Source: Candidatus Thioglobus sp. REDSEA-S12_B1
Lineage (GTDB): Bacteria; Pseudomonadota; Gammaproteobacteria; PS1; Pseudothioglobaceae
Length of the DNA: 55,402 bases
Direction: 5' to 3'
NCBI GenBank assembly: GCA_001628405.1
Contig: LURN01000017.1
Location: 1 to 55,402, forward strand
The stretch's first letter is position 1, and the number at the start of each line of letters is the position of its first letter. Shown here one piece after another: positions 53,097-55,402 of the stretch. The notes beneath the pieces were generated by a model. That model was not told where the DNA came from. It was given only the letters and a program-made list of their open reading frames with translations, and ran no database searches. The position numbers and the translations under genes are program-made.

Positions 53097-53912
53097 TCAT
53101 GACTGGTCCTTATTTTGATTTTTATTAAAAATAAGTACGGTAACTAAAGCACTGACAGAAACAAAAATTAGACAGGTTGAGATTGCAGCAATTGTTGGAT
53201 CAACCTGATCTCGCAAAGAATTGAACATTCTTCTTGTAATCGTAGCATTTTCTCCACCCGAAACAAACATCGAAACAACTACCTCATCTAATGATGTAAT
53301 AAATGCAAGCAGCGCCCCTGTTTGGATTGAGAACTTAACTTGGGGGAGTGTAATAGTTAAAAGAGCTCTTGGACGAGACGCACCTAGACTTCGTGCAGCA
53401 AGCTCTTGATTAAAATCATAATTCTTTAAACCTGCAAGTACAGTAATAATTACAAATGGAACCGCCAATGAAGTATGAGCAATAACAATTCCAGTGATTG
53501 TGTAATTCAAACCAAGTTTGGCATAAAGATGAAATACACCTATCGCAATCAGTATGACCGGCACTAGAATAGGAACAACAACAATTAGCTGAGAAGCATT
53601 TCTAACGCGTGCTGATGTAAATGTTAATCCATAGGCTGCTATTGATCCTAATGGAGTGGCTATAATTGTGGTCAAAAAGGCAACGAGCAATGAAGTTCTG
53701 GTTGATCTCATCCACTCACTCGAGCCAAAATAAGACTCATACCAACGAAATGACCAAGACTCAGGAGGAAATTCTAAGTATGAGGCTCCAGAAAATGACA
53801 TTGGAATTACAATAAATGTCGGAAGTGCAAGAAAGAAAAGTATGCAAACTCCAACAAATCCCAGCCAGAGATTGTTATTTCTTCGCTTACCTACCATTTC
53901 GATTGCAGCCAT
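53097..53912 (-). CDS. Polyamine-type ABC transporter permease (PotC/PotI-like)
   Basis: 271 aa with about six transmembrane segments. The permease coupling loop is 'EQ..LAARSLGASRPRALLTITLPQVKFSI' in form (about residue 165-195), and 'LAFITSLDEVVVSMFVSGGENATI' at about 205 is typical of PotC/PotI. It begins five bases after the partner permease. Systems of this type import putrescine, spermidine and related cations, and some take up other amino compounds. A guanidinium cation would fit the downstream ureohydrolases. Confidence 0.88.
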   Translation of the reverse strand: MAAIEMVGKRRNNNLWLGFVGVCILFFLALPTFIVIPMSFSGASYLEFPPESWSFRWYESYFGSSEWMRSTRTSLLVAFLTTIIATPLGSIAAYGLTFTSARVRNASQLIVVVPILVPVILIAIGVFHLYAKLGLNYTITGIVIAHTSLAVPFVIITVLAGLKNYDFNQELAARSLGASRPRALLTITLPQVKFSIQTGALLAFITSLDEVVVSMFVSGGENATITRRMFNSLRDQVDPTIAAISTCLIFVSVSALVTVLIFNKNQNKDQS

Positions 53913-53917
53913 TCTTT

Positions 53918-54814
53918 CTACCTCATGAACAATTTATCAATACCAAAGGCTCGGTTGAAAATCCAAATTATCGCAAATGCTAAAACCAGAAGAACTACAC
54001 CCAGCGCGCTCGCTGCGCCCCAGTTCGAATAGAGCATTATGGTTGAATCTATTCGTTGAGCAAGCATCTGTATTTTTCCACCTCCAAGCAAGGCCGGTGT
54101 TACATAAGTGCCTAATGCAAGAACAAATACCAGCACTGTGCCGGCAAAAAAACCAGGCAAAGACATTTTGAAGAAAACCCGCCAGAAAGCTCCTCGAGGT
54201 GTTGAACCTAGACTAATTGCGGCTCTAATAAAATTGTTATCAATTGAGCGCATTGAGGCGAATAGAGGAAGAATAAAGAATGGTAATAAAATATGCACCA
54301 TACCAATAATACTTCCGGTTAGATTATGAGCTAACTGAAGAGGTTCATCTATCCATCCGATTGAAAGAAGTGTGTCGTTGATAATTCCATTGCGTTGAAG
54401 AATTACCAGCCATGCATACGTTCTAACAAGGATTGAGGTCCAAAATGGCAACAAAACAAAAATCATCAGTATGCTTGCTAATCTGTCAGGAAGTTGTGAC
54501 AACCAATAACACAATGGGTAGCCAAGAAGTATGCAAAAGAATAAGGTAATAAAACTTATTTTAAGAGTAACTATGAATGTCTTGATATAGAGTTGGCTTT
54601 GAAAAATACGTTCATAATTCTCCCAAGAAAAGTCACCTGCACGGTCAAAAAATGAAAGGGATGATAGCCAGAATACTGGAATAAATACAACAATCAGAAT
54701 AGTGATAAGTGAAGGAAGTGATAAATTAAAAAACAACCGACCTTCTTTTCGACGTGCTTTTGCAAGTGCCGTGCTATTAAGACCTTCTAATTGATTGTTG
54801 GTAGCTAAATTCAT
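53918..54814 (-). CDS. Polyamine-type ABC transporter permease (PotB/PotH-like)
   Basis: 298 aa with a polar N-terminus (~30 residues) and about six transmembrane segments. '[22 protein letters not shown]' and the coupling loop '[25 protein letters not shown]' (about residue 190-215) are characteristic of PotB/PotH. The start overlaps the ATPase stop by four bases. It forms the membrane channel with the next gene's product. Confidence 0.88.
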   Translation of the reverse strand: MNLATNNQLEGLNSTALAKARRKEGRLFFNLSLPSLITILIVVFIPVFWLSSLSFFDRAGDFSWENYERIFQSQLYIKTFIVTLKISFITLFFCILLGYPLCYWLSQLPDRLASILMIFVLLPFWTSILVRTYAWLVILQRNGIINDTLLSIGWIDEPLQLAHNLTGSIIGMVHILLPFFILPLFASMRSIDNNFIRAAISLGSTPRGAFWRVFFKMSLPGFFAGTVLVFVLALGTYVTPALLGGGKIQMLAQRIDSTIMLYSNWGAASALGVVLLVLAFAIIWIFNRAFGIDKLFMR

Positions 54815-55402
54815 TCAATACTACCCTCAACAATAATGACATCATCAGCATGAAGACCAAGATGTATTGGTTTACCTACATCTGGAATAATATTACTACT
54901 TTGTGACTTGTTAGCAGGTAATCTGACACTAATTTTAATATTATCTCCAAGATCTACCATTACTAGCACGCTTTCTCCCTGATAAACCGATGCACTGACT
55001 ATTCCGGAAAGATCATTCAAAGAATCATTCTTTGAGTTAGACATCACTAGTAGTTCAGGTCGAATAACAAGGCAGTGTGGATTCTCACCTTTAGGTTGAG
55101 GATTTGTCATCTTTATGGGCTTGCCACGAAGAGCAAGTCCATTGTTTGAATTCTCTAATTGAAGAAGAACTGATTCCCCAATAAAATCAGCAACAAATAG
55201 GTCATTAGGATTATCATAAAGAGCCTTAGGAGCGTCCACTTGAACAAGACGTCCATTATTAATAACCGCGATACGATCGGACATAGTCAATGCTTCTCGC
55301 TGGTCATGCGTTACATAAACAATAGTTGCTTCAAGTTTTTGATGAAGTGCCTTGAGTTCAATTTGCATGTGCTCTCGTAACTTTTTATCCAAGGCGGAAA
55401 GA
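54811..55402 (-). CDS. Polyamine-type ABC transporter ATPase (PotA/PotG-like, 5' end outside window)
   Basis: The C-terminal ~197 residues are present. Reading begins inside the ABC domain at the D-loop ('LSALDKKLR'), followed by the H-loop '[20 protein letters not shown]' and then a TOBE-type domain ('[12 protein letters not shown]', '[19 protein letters not shown]', ending near '[15 protein letters not shown]'). The rest and probably the binding-protein gene lie beyond base 55402. First visible gene of the minus-strand operon. Confidence 0.88.
   Translation of the reverse strand, partial: LSALDKKLREHMQIELKALHQKLEATIVYVTHDQREALTMSDRIAVINNGRLVQVDAPKALYDNPNDLFVADFIGESVLLQLENSNNGLALRGKPIKMTNPQPKGENPHCLVIRPELLVMSNSKNDSLNDLSGIVSASVYQGESVLVMVDLGDNIKISVRLPANKSQSSNIIPDVGKPIHLGLHADDVIIVEGSIE

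Noticed and set aside
1-55402. tRNA or rRNA genes, CRISPR arrays, insertion sequences, prophage
   Set aside because: Scanned by eye: no rRNA-like segment, no convincing tRNA cloverleaf, no regularly spaced repeats, no transposase or integrase-like protein, and no target-site duplications were noticed.

Overview
The window is AT-rich, densely coded Gram-negative DNA. Its gene content points to a marine gammaproteobacterium: sucAB, a lipid-anchored subtilase autotransporter, many C1 and methylamine genes, and very small intergenic gaps. It resembles the heterotrophic end of the SUP05/Thioglobus group or a similar streamlined lineage. That placement is inference from gene content; no rRNA, tRNA or taxonomic marker is present.

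Region 1 (1-3.6 kb) is a ribose-type sugar ABC transporter: a permease cut by the window edge, a binding protein, a divergent ATPase gene that appears broken by a deletion, and a ROK repressor. A perfect 21-bp palindrome lies between the divergent genes. Region 2 (3.6-21.3 kb) is mixed housekeeping and accessory genes: an ArsI-like lyase, a GFA protein, EamA and MATE transporters, a pirin, a subtilase autotransporter, a GATase, peptide deformylase, an ammonium transporter with a small membrane partner, a PhyH oxygenase, 2-oxoglutarate dehydrogenase E1/E2, and a betaine/homocysteine methyltransferase.

Region 3 (21.4-44.7 kb) is a methylated-amine island. It holds an XRE-cupin regulator, gmaS, mgsABC plus an unnamed 128-aa gene, tdm (trimethylamine N-oxide demethylase), a three-gene TMAO/betaine-type ABC transporter, folD, a Rieske oxygenase, a LysR regulator, an extra flavoprotein and a soxBDAG/mgdABCD-type tetrahydrofolate-dependent oxidase. 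Together these would import TMAO or a betaine, remove methyl groups, carry methylamine through gamma-glutamylmethylamide and N-methylglutamate, and pass C1 units to tetrahydrofolate (FolD). Trimethylamine monooxygenase (tmm) and dimethylamine monooxygenase (dmm) genes are not in the window. GTATAC palindromes recur in the gmaS, tdm and lysR/sox upstream regions.

Region 4 (44.7-55.4 kb, all minus strand) is the most unusual part. Read in transcription order it encodes a polyamine-type ABC transporter (the ATPase is cut by the window end), four consecutive arginase/agmatinase-fold paralogues, an unrecognised 236-aa protein, an aldehyde dehydrogenase, a class III CoA-transferase and an HMG-CoA-lyase-like enzyme. 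Only the last of the four ureohydrolase paralogues keeps a near-complete metal site. The other three have lost most metal ligands and look like pseudoenzymes. I suggest an undescribed catabolic system for a guanidino compound, possibly built on a hetero-oligomeric ureohydrolase.
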